Assembly: GCA_025526935.1 (NCBI GenBank)
Contig: JAHLKD010000007.1
Coordinates: 726,672-790,671, forward strand
Direction of reading: 5' to 3'
From: Cladochytrium replicatum
Lineage: Eukaryota > Chytridiomycota > Chytridiomycetes > Cladochytriales > Cladochytriaceae
Length of the DNA: 64,000 nt
Position numbers and translations under genes: made by a program. The notes under the pieces were generated by a model. That model was given only the letters and a program-made list of their open reading frames with translations. It was not told where the DNA came from and did no database searches. Below, piece by piece: positions 33,636 through 45,489 of the stretch (position 1 is the stretch's first letter; every line of letters begins with the position of its first letter).

Positions 33636-34486
33636 ATGGCCCAACCAACAACTACTGCCTCCTGGCTTCTGCCATCTTTCTACCTGCTCTTTCTTGGGGC
33701 TCTGTTATACTTTTTTGTTCGATGGAACAGTGCTCGGGTGAAAAGGGAGAATATGAGTAATTTAGACAGAAACTAAATTCTCCAAGCACTCACGTCGCCT
33801 TCAGAGAACGAAGAGGACGGTGGTTTCTTCGGACCTCACGTACAGAAAGTCCAATATGAAGAGCTAGCAAACTCATACTCTCCCGAAGATCCGGAAGGAA
33901 AGAAGCTCCTGATCGCTGCGCTCATTCGCCGTGCTCTTGTGGATGTGCATCGCATTTGGCAGATTCGGGATGATAAACCGTCTATGTACCAGCTTGTGAA
34001 GCAAGGAGTTATCAGCGAAGATCTTTGGGAACGCCTGCTTGCAGCTGAGCAAGCCCTGGAAGCCGAGATTTTGGAGGTTCGTGTAGCAATCTCCCAAAAC
34101 TATGCTGAACCGAAAAGCAGGTGGCGGAAGACGCAGAGCTCTACCGGCCTGGCTGGGGAAAGACTATATTTCAAGACGTTTCAAATCTTTTGCAGCAAGT
34201 CCAGCAGCGAGAGACCGCCGCAGCGAAAGCAGCCGCAGAAGCCGCGAAAGAACGACCTTCCTCCCCAGACAAAGAATACTCAGCCGACGTTATCGACGGT
34301 ACAGAAAAGCCGGTAGATAAGATTGACCAAAGCGTCGATGAATTACTTGACGATGAGACCAAGCACAAAATTCAAGAAGAGCGTGCACAACGAATTGCAG
34401 AGGAATTGCTCAAAGAAGAGGAAGAAGAAAAGAAAAAGGCGGGAGGGCGGGTGAAGGGTTCTTCCCAAAAGAAGAAAAATAAATAG
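33636..34486 (+). CDS. SEC66: SEC66/SEC71 subunit of the ER post-translational translocon, 253 aa
   Basis: Exons 33636-33756, 33805-34076 and 34118-34486 give 254 codons. The N-terminus is a signal anchor (LLPSFYLLFLGALLYFFVRW) followed by basic residues. The cytosolic domain has KLLIAALIRRALVDVHRIW, IRDDKPSMYQLVKQG, ISEDLWERLLAAEQALEAEI and, after the 41-nt intron, LYRPGWGKTIF, the conserved signature of Sec66. The tail is a charged Glu/Lys helix. Sec66 joins Sec62, Sec63 and Sec72 in the complex that drives post-translational import through the Sec61 channel; the family is essentially fungal. The second intron has a GTTCGT donor and restores a frame that otherwise appears shifted. It is a little longer than yeast Sec66 (about 206 residues) because of the charged tail. 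Confidence 0.88.
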
Positions 34487-34735
34487 AACATAACTGTTGC
34501 TTGCAAGATCGTGCTTGCATTCTGCTCATTTTGCAAGCCTGGAGACCTCTGCAGATGGTGGGGTCCCTGCTGGCGTGAACTGTTGAGTGAATTAGGAATT
34601 AGCTCTTCCAGTCGTCCACACTGGTGATGATCTGGTAGCTGTATCGGGGGGCTGACAAATACCCATTGGAGCGGTTCCAAAACTCAAATTTCATATCAGG
34701 CTATCAATTTGCGTAGGGTTTGCGAGACACCAAAT

Positions 34736-35109
34736 GCTCAGGCAGTACCGGTGGGAGTAGCAGTTCCAATCGGACCAAGCAGTCGCAGGACTCCAAGTCG
34801 TCCACATCGTCTTCTGCAAAGAACACAGATCTCACATGCAACTTGTGTGGCAAACGAGGACACAAGCAGTTGGCGTGTAAACGCTATCTCACTGCAGATA
34901 GTCTTTGTTTAGACACGGATTTTTGTGCATTCATTGCCAGCCGTGGCGATGCAGGTGATGATTCGTCGGAGGACGAGTCAACCACCAAACCGGTGCTGAC
35001 CAAGAAGGTAATCTTTGACCTTACCCAACCTACTTCTGTTGATGAAGATGCTGACACATACATCGGAAATACGTTTTTGATAGTGAACGCACACTCGGCA
35101 CAGAAGGTT
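34736..35109 (+). mobile_element. Family A gag fragment (A0), oldest layer
   Basis: Nearly the same as the end of family A gag, with zinc knuckle CNLCGKRGHKQLAC, but with more base changes than any other A copy here. It is cut exactly at the start of a family B LTR (35,110), so the B element inserted into it. Nothing left of 34,736 matches family A. Confidence 0.85.
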
Positions 35110-35658
35110 TGTTGATGCATGCACATATATGGAACTAACTACTCCAGTCTTCATCCACTACTGACACTGAGGAGAAATAGCCTTGCCAGAGACGTCTGGG
35201 ACAAGTTCATGCGTAATCATACATTACATGAAAGAACTGGCATTTCTAACTATTGGTCATGAAGACATCCTCCTTTACTCATTGGAATCTAGTAGAGTTT
35301 TGAGAGTGATCACGCGTTTGAGAAAGAATGTGATGCTAATCAGTTTGCTGCTGACAGTTATATCATACTCGAGTACATCTCGTATGATATTAATGCAAGG
35401 TACTACATATTCATTTCTCATAGAGAACATGTCATTGTAGACAAGTTTATAGCTAATCTTCGTGGTCTGCTCACAATGGTTATTGTGAACGATCTCTGGG
35501 ATCTATATCTCTCAATTCGAGAGAATAATGTTTATATTAGATATTCCTATAAATCTAAAGTCACAGGTTAATCATAAAAGCTGAAATGACAGTATATTTG
35601 AATTGTTTGCACAATTCAAAGAGCCTGTGGCGATATGAGATTTCGGGTGGCTGTGGCG
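35110..35658 (+). repeat. Family B 5' LTR, lacking its last ~130 bp
   Basis: Starts TGTTGATGCATGCACATATA and matches the B LTR at 40,243-40,923 (opposite strand) up to the GGTGGCTGTGGCG segment, then jumps into gag-like sequence. The flank to the left is the A0 gag. Confidence 0.85.
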
Positions 35659-35662
35659 AGAC

Positions 35663-36739
35663 ATGAAGATCTTTCAGAATTATGCGAACTTGAAAGGAGA
35701 AGCTGGAACTTTGCTCACAAAGTCGTCCTACCCAAAGCCGGAAGACTTTGTGAAAGAAGAGGAACGGCCTGAACGACTGTCTGCACTCGAAGAATACGAC
35801 ACAACAAATGATTTTGATTATGCCGTTAAAGAGTACGACGTAGCATTGAACGAATACAACGCAATAGTGAACGACAATCATCGACGATAGCAATCATATC
35901 ACGCTGAATTACAGATGTATGAACGATCTCAAGGACACAACAACATTGCAAACAGTTGTCTTGCTGATTGTTTTTCGGAGGTCGACATCAATATAGTACA
36001 AAAACATCAGAATGCTGTCAATCGAGTTGCTGCTCTACACAGAATTTACACAGCAAAACGGCAGAAGACTTTTGAGAGCCCCATTTGGAAGACTGTTTCA
36101 AAGCTCTAGCTTGCTCCAACGGTGAAGATGCACTTGAAGTCAAATCATTCATTGCTGAGCTGATTCAACTCACTGAGGAAAAGCTTTCAGCCCAACCGGC
36201 TGAAGCTGTTATTCAGGAACTTCTCACTCGAGTTTGCTCAAAGAGCAGTGAACCTGATATCAATCTGCAATCATTTTCGATTTTACTCAGAGACATCTCA
36301 ATGGATACTTTCACAAAGTATGAACCTGATCTACTTTGATGATGAGGATGATTCTGGTCAGAAGATACAATCAGAACACCATTACCTGAGAACAATGCAG
36401 AACTTACTTGCTGAGATGAGAGAAATCATTCAAATGGATGTAACTCGCGATTACACTCCTTCAGATTCACCTCAAATCAAAGGCAAAGCCATGCGAGCAA
36501 AGACCAAAAGACTACCGAAAGCTCATGCTGCTCATGAGGTTTGTGTTTTACATCCCAACTCTTCTCATTCTTCTGCAGAGTGTAAACAACTCAAATATTT
36601 GATTGAGAAACATGCTTCCTCACATAAAGGAAATGCCAACAGTAAGACTGCAAATAATTGTGCCGCATCAAAATCAAAGGATGCGAAGAACAACAAATTC
36701 TCTTGCGATTTCTGTGGCAAATCTGGCCACACGCAGAAT
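35663..36739 (+). pseudogene. Family B gag remnant (plus-strand element)
   Basis: Three broken frames read through as a Copia Gag parallel to that of family A: FQNYANLKGEAGTLL at the start, a capsid-like helical part, the HEVCVLHPNSSHSSAEC spacer and a zinc knuckle, CDFCGKSGHTQNC, at the end. In-frame stops (TAG at 35,888; TAG at about 36,107) and frame changes make it non-functional. It is cut at 36,739 by a family A LTR. The continuing pol part of the same element is most likely 52,001-55,052. Confidence 0.75.
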
Positions 36740-37338
36740 TGTTAAGTATTTCGATTGATGGACTTGGCCAATCCAGTCATTGATAGTACAAAAACACAAA
36801 CGCCCGATATACAGAAATGTCACTCTTCACTGAGCAACATTTCTAACTATTGAACTAAAGCATATAGATGATGATCTATTACGAGTTTGGATACCTCCGG
36901 TTATTTCTTCATGGGTTATATTTATTCCGGCCATAGGTATAGTAAACTGTCATTACTTTTCTATCATCCACTTGTAGAAGTGAAGCCCGGACAGATCACA
37001 GCAAAAGTTTACATATGATTAACGCGTTCGTGGGAATCATGTGTGAGAACAATCCTGTTGAGGAGAGCTAGATCTCACGCACAGCTTAGCATGATTATGC
37101 TTCGCTACGCCTGTGAGAAGAAGAGTCAAACCTTATCGCTGCGATCCAGATCTTCCGGAAGGAAAAGCCAAAACGACAGTACACTTATGTAAGGAGCCTG
37201 TGGCGATACACACAAGGAGCATTCTCTTGCGCTAGCACTTGTGACTCGCAATCTTCTTTATTCATCTCTTAGCAACATTAACCCGTGAATTAACAACACA
37301 CACAACCTGAGGATCCAGACCACAGCTTTGTTCAACAC
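36740..37338 (+). repeat. Family A LTR (5' LTR of copy A1)
   Basis: 599 bp from TGTTAAGTATTTCG to TTTGTTCAACA, same TG...CA ends as the other A LTRs. It has several private base changes and one missing base near 36,992, so it is older than the LTRs of copy A3. Confidence 0.9.
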
Positions 37339-37388
37339 AATAGTTACGAATCGTTGCTTAACACATTTCTTTGGACAACAACGACAAG

Positions 37389-40242
37389 ATGGGTTCAGGA
37401 TCGAATGACGCCACATCTTCGCGGCCGAAGCCATTCACTGGTAAAACGCTGCAGGATTTCGATCTGTACATGGAACAAGTGCAGACTTACGCAAACTTAC
37501 GTGGCGCGCTGGCACTATGCTTCTCCAAGAACCAATGGCTCTTCCTGATAGTCCGAATTACGAAGCGGAAGGAAATCGCCCACAGCGTCCGATAGTCATC
37601 GCCGGAGCTGCTGGCGGAGCTGCTAACGAAGCACGAGCACAATGGGAAGCAGAACTACGTGAACATTTGGCGATCGTCACACACAACAGTCGCTTACGTA
37701 CGCAATATCGTCCTGAGATGCAAGATTACCGTGCACAACAAGCGGACAATAACGTCACGGTTGGAATTCTATGCGAATGCTTCCCAAAACGCGACATGAA
37801 TCGAGTCAGAGCTTATGCGTCAGCAAAAGGCAAAGTCGATGGACTTCGCCGAATTTTCAGTGCTGGCGGTCAAGCTCCGATCAAATCGTCTATGTGGGAG
37901 CAATGGCTGGTAGATCTGAAATGTACGAACGGTCAGTCGGCAGAAAGCGTTCAGCAGTTTGTGACCGAACTCACTGAGTTGTTCGAACTCAAACTGAACT
38001 CTTTACCGGACGAACTCGTAATCAAGGATCTACTAAACCGGTTGGTCGCAAAAATCACGATGCAGACAATTGAACTACGGACCCTTGTACCTTTTCTCAG
38101 AAAAATGATCACTTCCGCGTATGCCGAATGGGAACTGGCGTTAATACAAGATCCAATTGATGCTGCAAATCCGAATGCTCCGCGACCATTCCACCAAAAG
38201 CCAATGCATTACTTCGAAACAGTGTCAAATATCTTGACCGACCTCAACCAATTGGTCCAACTCAACGTCACCATGGATGCCGGTGGGCCAAATGGGACAA
38301 AGAAGGCCATGCAGGCAAAGGCGAAGAAAGCGAAGGCGAAAGCGAAAGCCAAGGTTGCGAAGTCGGAGGATATTTGTACCTTGCATCCGAACTCGTCTCA
38401 CCCCAATGCTCAATGCCGTAAGCAGGGTGCCTTGGGTGGGCTCAGGCAGTAGCGGTGGGAGAAGCAGTTCCACTCGGACCAGGCAGTCGCAGGACTCCAG
38501 GTCGTCCACATCTTCTTCTGCAAAGAAGACAGATCTCACATGCAACTTCTGTGGCAAACGAGGACACAAGCAGTCGGCGTGGAAACGCTATCTCACTGCA
38601 AAGAGTCTTTGTTTAGACACGGATTTTCGTGCATTCATTGCCAGCCGTGGCGATGCAGGCGATGATTCGTCGGAGGACAAGTCTACCGCCAAACCGGTGT
38701 TGACCAAGAAGGTAATGTTTGACCTTACCCAACCTACTTCTGTTGATGAAGATGCTGACACATACATCGGAAATATGTTTTCGATAGTGAACGCACACTC
38801 GGCACAGAAGGTTGTCCGTGTACATGTTCAAACAAAGGATCGTGTGGGTTTGCTTGATACAGGCGCAACTGTTTGGATGACACCTAATCGTCATGCCTTT
38901 AGTTCGCTGACGTATACGAATGACGAGGACGTGGTGGAACTAGCGGATAGTCATACAATTCCAGTTTGTGGTTTTGGAGATGTATCTGTAGTTTTACCCA
39001 ATGGGCGAATTAAGATAATACACAACGCACTTTATGTTCCTGATCTCGAAGACACACTTGCATCGGTGTGTAGTATCATTGGAGACTCCGGGGACATTGT
39101 GAGTTTCACCAAAGACAAGGTTATCCTCACGCATGGTGATACGGATGAACACGTTATTATTGGGCGACGGGAAAGAGATTTGTACTATCTCTATGCTGAT
39201 GTTAGTACCGTCGGAACTCACCAACCGCGGCATGTGATAGCTCAACGAGCTAAAGCAGTAGCGGTATCCGCAGAAGGTCTCGATCAGTCGATGGACTTTA
39301 CGTCCGGTGTACGATCTTCTCACACGATGGGTCTCGATGTAATGTCAGACGACAGCATTCGTCAAACGAACGATGACGAATGTCAACGAGCATCTCAAGA
39401 TACAGTTGGAGTGAGCACCAACTTATCGCCAGTGACAGTACAAGAACTTGCAAAGTTACACCAGCAGTTTGGTCACATCCACTTACGGACGATCTTTCGA
39501 ACGGCAGAGAAGCTCAACATCAAAATGCCCAAGGTTGAACCGGATGCATTCAATCTTGTCAACAAATCAATTATGCAGAATTGTTTGGTCTGTAGTCGCA
39601 CGAAGCTGAAGCAGAAGCCGATTTATTCTACAATAAGACGTTGCTGAACTACCCATTACACGTTGCTGAACTACGTTCCGATTCAGGAGAATTGATTACG
39701 AAATTGTTGATCCAATGGTGCAATACCAAGATTCCTCGCATCCACGTCCACCCAGCTCCTCCGTCAGTAAAGGAACTCGATGGTCTATCAGAGCGGAATA
39801 TACAATCGATCAAGTATATGTCGGACGCGATGCTGCTACAAGCTGGACTACCACGAACACTTCAATTCGTGCAACTCTCCATCCTATACGGTGCGGTCGT
39901 CAAGAACGCTACTTTCCATTCAGCTGTGAATGCGATTCCGTACTGTGCTTACTTTGACAAGCGGATAGATTTGGCAACTATCCACGCCTTTGGAACACTC
40001 GTTAGTTTGTGGATCTCACACGAACAAAGGTTGGCGCGCAGAATCCGAGACAAGTCTGAACTAGGTCTGTTTCTCGGATACAAGGGTGAAGACCTGAAGA
40101 TCGTCATAGCACTCAATTTTCGGACAAACACAATAGGCGAATACTTCCATGTTACGTTCCACGAGGGAGTTTTTGTTGGTTATAATCCTACCCGACAGTT
40201 ACTCGACGATCTTACGGTACAATATCCACTGAAGGCCAGGAC
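37389..40242 (+). pseudogene. Family A gag-pol copy A1, 5' portion, multiply broken
   Basis: Same reading order as the intact copy at 55,910, from the ATG through Gag, protease and integrase. Damage seen: one G missing near 37,506, one G added near 38,441, the last zinc-knuckle Cys changed to Trp (TGG at 38,580), and a 192-bp loss at about 39,640 that removes the first catalytic Asp of integrase. It ends at 40,242, where a minus-strand B element begins. The rest of A1 resumes at 44,481. Confidence 0.9.
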
Positions 40243-40923
40243 TGTCGAAGTTTGGTTTGAGGGCGATGTGATTTGATCAGTTTAAGTGCTGCTGATCTGG
40301 GACTTGCGCTAGGGATAGTCCTCAGGTTGATCTGTGTAGGTGCAGAGTTTCGTGTTTCTCCAATCACGCTCTTGCGCCACAGCCACCCGAAATCTCATAT
40401 CGCCACAGGCTCTTTGAATTGTGCAAACAATTCAAATATACTGTCGTTTCGGCTTTTATAATTAACCTGTGGCTATAGATATATGGAAATATCTAATATA
40501 AACATTATTCTCTCGAATAGAGAGATATAGATCCCAGTGATCGTTCACAATAACCATTGTGAGCAGAACATGAAGATTAGCTATAATCTTGTCTACAATG
40601 ACATGTTCTCTATGAGAAATAAGTGTGTAGTACCTTGCATTAATATCATACGAGATGTACTCGAGTATGATATAACTGTCAGCAGCAAACTGATTAGCAT
40701 CACATTCTTTCTCAAACGCGTGATCACTCTCAGAACTCTACTAGATTCCAATGAGTAAAGGAGGATGTCTTCATGACCAATAGTTAGAAATGCCAGTTCT
40801 TTCATGTAATGTATGATTACGCATGAACTTGTCCCAGACGTCTCTGGTGAGGCTATTTCCCCTCAGTGTCGGTAGTGGATGAAGACTGGAGTAGCTAGTT
40901 CCATATATGTGCATGCATCAACA
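40243..40923 (-). repeat. Family B LTR, complete (681 bp)
   Basis: On the minus strand it runs from TGTTGATGCATGC to CAAACTTCGACA. It has perfect TG...CA ends and is the reference copy for this family in the window. The purine tract (GCGGGGGTG on the minus strand) lies just before it. Confidence 0.88.
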
Positions 40924-41008
40924 CACCCCCGCAGTCAAAGCTGCGGTAGACAATGAGGATATTGGTATGAGCGTTGAGTCGCACGTCTGTTTGTTGGTAA
41001 TGTATGTA

Positions 41009-44000
41009 TTAGTCAACAAGGGTCAAATCAGATTGACGTGTAAGACCAAGTGCGCGTGTGAATTTTGAAAATAATTTGAATGTCAAGGGTTTTGTGAAAA
41101 TATCAGCAATTTGGTTCTCAGTATCAATATCTCTGAGTTCCTGCTGCTTCTGCTCAATTTGAAGATTCACAAACTTTTCTCGAACATCCATGTGTTTAGT
41201 TCTGTGATCATTAAGCAGGTCATTGGCAATAGACTGTGTAGAGGTATTATCTTGCCAGAGGATCATGGGCTTACTTTTGGATGAAATACCAATGGTTGCC
41301 ATGAGGTTTTTCATCCACTTCATCTCACGTGATAATTCATTCAATGCATATAACTCTGCTTCAGTGGAAGAGCAAGTTATAACCTGTTGCTTTGTAGACT
41401 GCCAGCAAACAGCTGCATTGGCAAACATTACAACATATCCTGTCCTGGAATAGCGAGCAGGATCATTTGCCCAGTCTGCATCAGCATATCCCATAGGGAT
41501 GTGTTCATTTGATGCAAACTCATATACACCATCAGAGTGTACGTTGGGAGTGGGTATGTTGTTGCGTGTGTAATGCAAACCATAGTCCCATGTTCCCAAT
41601 AAGTAACGATGCAGGCGAGCTAGTGCCTTTTGTTCGCAAACTCGTGGTTCAACCTGATGTTGTGCCAAGACATTGACAGCATAAGATAAATCAGGTCTGG
41701 TCTTTGTAGCTAGGTACGAGATTTTCATGAGTTCCGAGTGAAAAATAGTTGCATCATTTTTGGATAAAATAGGCAAGCTTGTTTCATGTTTGTAGTGAGA
41801 AGAAATAGGTGTTTTGGCTGGTCTAAGATTGGATTCCCATAATTTCAATCTCTGCAATATTTCCTTTGCATATTGAGCATTGGTTATGAAATAACCGTGA
41901 GTAGGTTTGATCAATTGCATTTTCAGAATCCATTTGGCTGTAGAGTGACTTCCAACCTTGAATGAGGAATTCAAAGTCTTGGTAGCCATTTGGGTCTGGA
42001 GAGAAATGAAGAATATCATCTACATGAACAGTAGTGTGTTCACGTATTTTCACAGTGGAACTGTGAGTAGATGGTTTCATTTGCCAGAAATGACAAGCAT
42101 CTGAAAGATCACGGATGTGTCCCATGTCTTCATATTTTGCCCAGAGGCATTTGTACCATTCTCTAGCAGCTTGATGTAAACCATATAAGCTTTTGACAAG
42201 ATAACAAACTAATGGATTGCCAGATTCGTCAGTCTCTGTAAATCCATGAGGCATTTCAACATAAACATCTTCCTCAAGTGATGCATTGAGATATGCTCCT
42301 GTAATGTCAAATTGATAAATGTGTAATTTGACAATTGCAGCAAGAGCAACTAGTAATCGAATTGTAGTGGTTTTCGCCACAGGAGAATAGGTTTTGTCGA
42401 AATCCATTCCCTGTATCTGGGAGAACCCTCTAACTACCCATCGTGCCTTGAATCGGATGATGTTGCCATCTTCATCAAGTTTGTAAGAATATACCCATTT
42501 GCCAGTGAGAAGGTTGTTCCCATTTGGCAAGATGCGTTTGTTCCATGTTCCCAAATTGATAAGTTGTTGATTTTCTTCACACATGGCTGCAAGCCAGTAT
42601 GGCCATTCATCAGGTCGCGACATAGCTTCCTGGACTGTTTTGGGAATACTTCTCAAGTGTCCTTGAGGTATAGGAATGTCGGGTGTACTCGATTTTGCTT
42701 TCTCATTTACATTGACATTGGGGATATTACGTCTCAACAAGGGATGTCTTCGCTGGGGATGAAATCTATTTGTTGGAGTAACCATAGGTTGTTTGCCTTT
42801 AAGTTTGCGACGTTTGGCTTTGTGTGCAACAAATCCATAATCGTTGTCATCATCTTCACCAATCCATTGTAAATCTTCCAAATCACTTTGGGAATCATCT
42901 TCATTTTGTTCTTGTACGTGTTGTACAGAAAGTGGTACATAAGTGTCATCGTTCATGTTTAACGAATGGTTATAGTCGTTGGTGGTATCGTGCTCGTCAT
43001 CAACATTTGAATCATGTTGGGACATAGGAGTAACATGCATTTGTGAGATATCCATTCGATGATAAAATCGTTGGTTGGGATCCAACTCCTCATCAGATGA
43101 GGTGTTAGCGCTATCATCAGAATCTGAGTCTGTAGTATTGTCATTATCGCTATTCATATCAGGTAAATTTGAAATATCAAAATGTTGACCCTGAGGAATA
43201 GGATAGTGTTTGGTGAGGTCATTTAAAGTTTGTGATGTTGGGTTTAAGCCAACAAATACTCCCTCATGAAAAATAAAATGAAAATATTCGCTTATGCGTT
43301 TGGTATTAAGATTCAAAGCATGAATGACTTTCATATCTTCACCCTTATAACCCAGAAATAGTCCTAGCTCTGACTTCTCTGATACTTTGCGACTAGACCT
43401 TTGTTCTGGAGAGATCCAGAGACTAACCAGGGTACCAAAGGTGTGAATGATTGCCGGATCAATCAGCTTGTCAAAGTAAACAGCATGTGGTACATTCTTA
43501 GTTCTAGAATGGTAAACACAATTTTTGACAAAGTCAAGAATTGGTTTGACAATAGTTCTCCAGAATCGGATCTCACTTCATAGACGTGAAGTGGCAGAAA
43601 TCTATTTTCAACATCTGCGATGTATCTTAGCATACTATCAGAGGCTTCGCTCTTTCGTTGCAAGAAGTAGATTGTGATGTGAGAACTGTATTCATCTACG
43701 ATAATCTGCCAGTGACCTATTGTTTTGCCATTTCGGACAATTGGTACTGCATCAGTATGTAGGCGATATAATTTCCTCAGTGCTGGACTTAGCGTTGAGG
43801 AAATTGGAGTTTGTACAGCCTTAGTGTGATTGCAAATTATGCAGTTCTGTAAAATAGACGAGTTAACAAAATCAAGTGCATCACTCCTGACGTTGGGCAG
43901 TTTCTTTCCCAGAGAATGTAAATTTGCAGGATTTTCCGCAAATGTATGTGACCAAATTGCTGGTGTAATCTAGCTAATTTGTTGATGGTCACAGCTGAAA

Positions 44001-44119
44001 CGTTGTTTACTCCATTATCAGCCATTGTTTGGGAGTATAGACTTAATGTTGCAGATGAAGCTCCGTCTAAAACTTCACCCCCGTAATTTCTAGTTTTGTT
44101 AGAATCTTTTGGAAAACCA
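41009..44119 (-). pseudogene. Family B pol remnant (minus-strand element)
   Basis: Frames 41,009-42,019 and 41,823-43,334 give RNase H (ADADWANDPARYSRTGYVV), reverse transcriptase (VHVDDILHFSP) and part of integrase (zinc-binding LARLHQQFGHIHLR; the catalytic middle with the Glu of GLAERN is deleted near 43,530). An 11-bp deletion at about 41,975 shifts the frame between RT and RNase H. Gag and protease are missing between the LTR and the integrase. No product is expected. Confidence 0.85.
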
Positions 44120-44480
44120 TGTCGAAGTTTGGTTTGAGGGCGATGTGATTTGATCAGTTTTAGTGCTGCTGATCTGGGACTTGCGCTAGAGATAGTCCTC
44201 AGGTTGATCTGTGTATGTGCAGAGTTTCGTGTTTCTCCAATCACGCTCTTGCGCCACAGCCACCCGAAATCTCATATCGCCACATGCTCTTTGAATTGTG
44301 CACACAATTCAAATATACTGTCGTTTCGGCTTTTATAATTAACCTGTGGCTATAGATATATGGAAATATCTAGTATAAACATTATTCTCTCGAATAGAGA
44401 GATATAGATCCCAGTGATCGTTCACAATAACCATTGTGAGCAGAACATGAAGATTAGCTATAATCTTGTCTACAATGACA
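44120..44480 (-). repeat. Family B 5' LTR, truncated
   Basis: Equivalent to 40,243-40,603 of the complete LTR, with few differences. It is cut at GACA, where A1 RNase H sequence starts; a short shared GACA suggests end joining at microhomology. Confidence 0.85.
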
Positions 44481-44719
44481 ATCAATCCACCGAGTCTATC
44501 GCAAACAATCTGTTCAACAACAAACGGACCAAACACATGGACGTTCGCGAGAGATTTGTGAATCTCCAAGTTGAACAGAAACATCAGGAGTTACACCATA
44601 TGGATACTTCTGATATGATCGCGGACATCTTAACTAAACCTCTTGGAAGTAATTTATACCTTAAACACAGGGGCTCGTTGGGGCTGGTCAGTCAGTCTTC
44701 ACTTAATATACTATCTTGA
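44481..44719 (+). pseudogene. Family A copy A1, 3' end of pol
   Basis: Reads NQSTESIANNLFNNKRTKH through ADILTKPLG to a TGA, the last part of Copia RNase H, in frame with the intact copy. It continues A1 beyond the B insertion. Confidence 0.88.
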
Positions 44720-44846
44720 ACGACCGGCTGGCGATGTCCATACAACTCACCTTTATTTCAATAGAATATCAACTTCAGCATTTACAGAAAGTTATGATCG
44801 GTTGAGTGATACTCTCGGTTGTACCTATCTAATGACTGAGGGGGTG

Positions 44847-45438
44847 TGTTAAGTATTTCGATTGATGGACTTGGCCAATCCAGTCATTGATAGTACAAAA
44901 ACACAAACGCCCGATATACAGAAATGTCACTCTTCACTGAGCAACATTTCTAACTATTGAACTAAAGCATATAGATGATGATCTATTACGAGTTTGGATA
45001 CCTCCGGTTATTTCTTCATGGGTTATATTTATTGCGGCCATAGGTATAGTAAACTGTCATTACTTTTCTATCATCCACTTGTAGAAGTGAAGCCCGGATC
45101 AGATCACAGCAAAGGTTTACATATGATTAACGCGTTCGTGGGAATCATGTGTGAGAACAATCCTGTTGAGGAGAGCTAGATCTCACGCACAGCTTAGCAT
45201 GATTATGCTTCGCTACGCCTGTGAGAAGAAGAGTCAAACCTTATCGCTGCGATCCAGATCTTCCGGAAGGAAAAGCCAAAACGACAGTACACTTATTTAA
45301 GGAGCCTGTGGCGATACAAGCATTCTCTTGCGCTAGTACTTGTGACTCGCAATCTTCTTTATTCATCTCTTAGAAACATTAACCCGTGAATTAGCAACAC
45401 ACACAACCTGAGGATCCAGACCACAGCTTTGTTCAACA
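44847..45438 (+). repeat. Family A LTR shared by copies A1 and A2
   Basis: Full LTR with an 8-bp deletion in the GATACACACAAGGAG segment (about 45,317). The polypurine tract CTGAGGGGGTG lies just left and a new gag leader just right, so it serves as 3' LTR of A1 and 5' LTR of A2. Confidence 0.9.
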
Positions 45439-45489
45439 CAATAGTTACGAATCGTTGCTTAACACATTTTTTTGGACAACAACGACAAG

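Larger units (their letters stand above)
40243..44480 (-). mobile_element. Family B element inserted in minus orientation into A1
   Basis: From right to left: a truncated 5' LTR (44,480-44,120), an internal region without gag and protease, a broken pol, a purine-rich tract complement at 40,924-40,935, and a complete 3' LTR (40,923-40,243). The left junction with A1 is clean (ends in TG on the plus strand). The right junction is not: 320 bp of the LTR and about 1.9 kb of A1 are missing there. Confidence 0.9.

Noticed and set aside
34076-34130. Apparent frameshift in SEC66 between QNYAEPKSR and VAEDAELYRPGWG
   Set aside because: A 41-nt GT...AG intron (34,077-34,117) joins LEAEILE directly to QVAEDAELYRPGWG in phase, matching the family, so no frameshift is needed.
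36897-37070. Repeated short frame starting LDTSGYFFMGYIYCGHRY in every A LTR
   Set aside because: It lies wholly inside the LTR and is repeated because the LTR is; it has no support as a gene.
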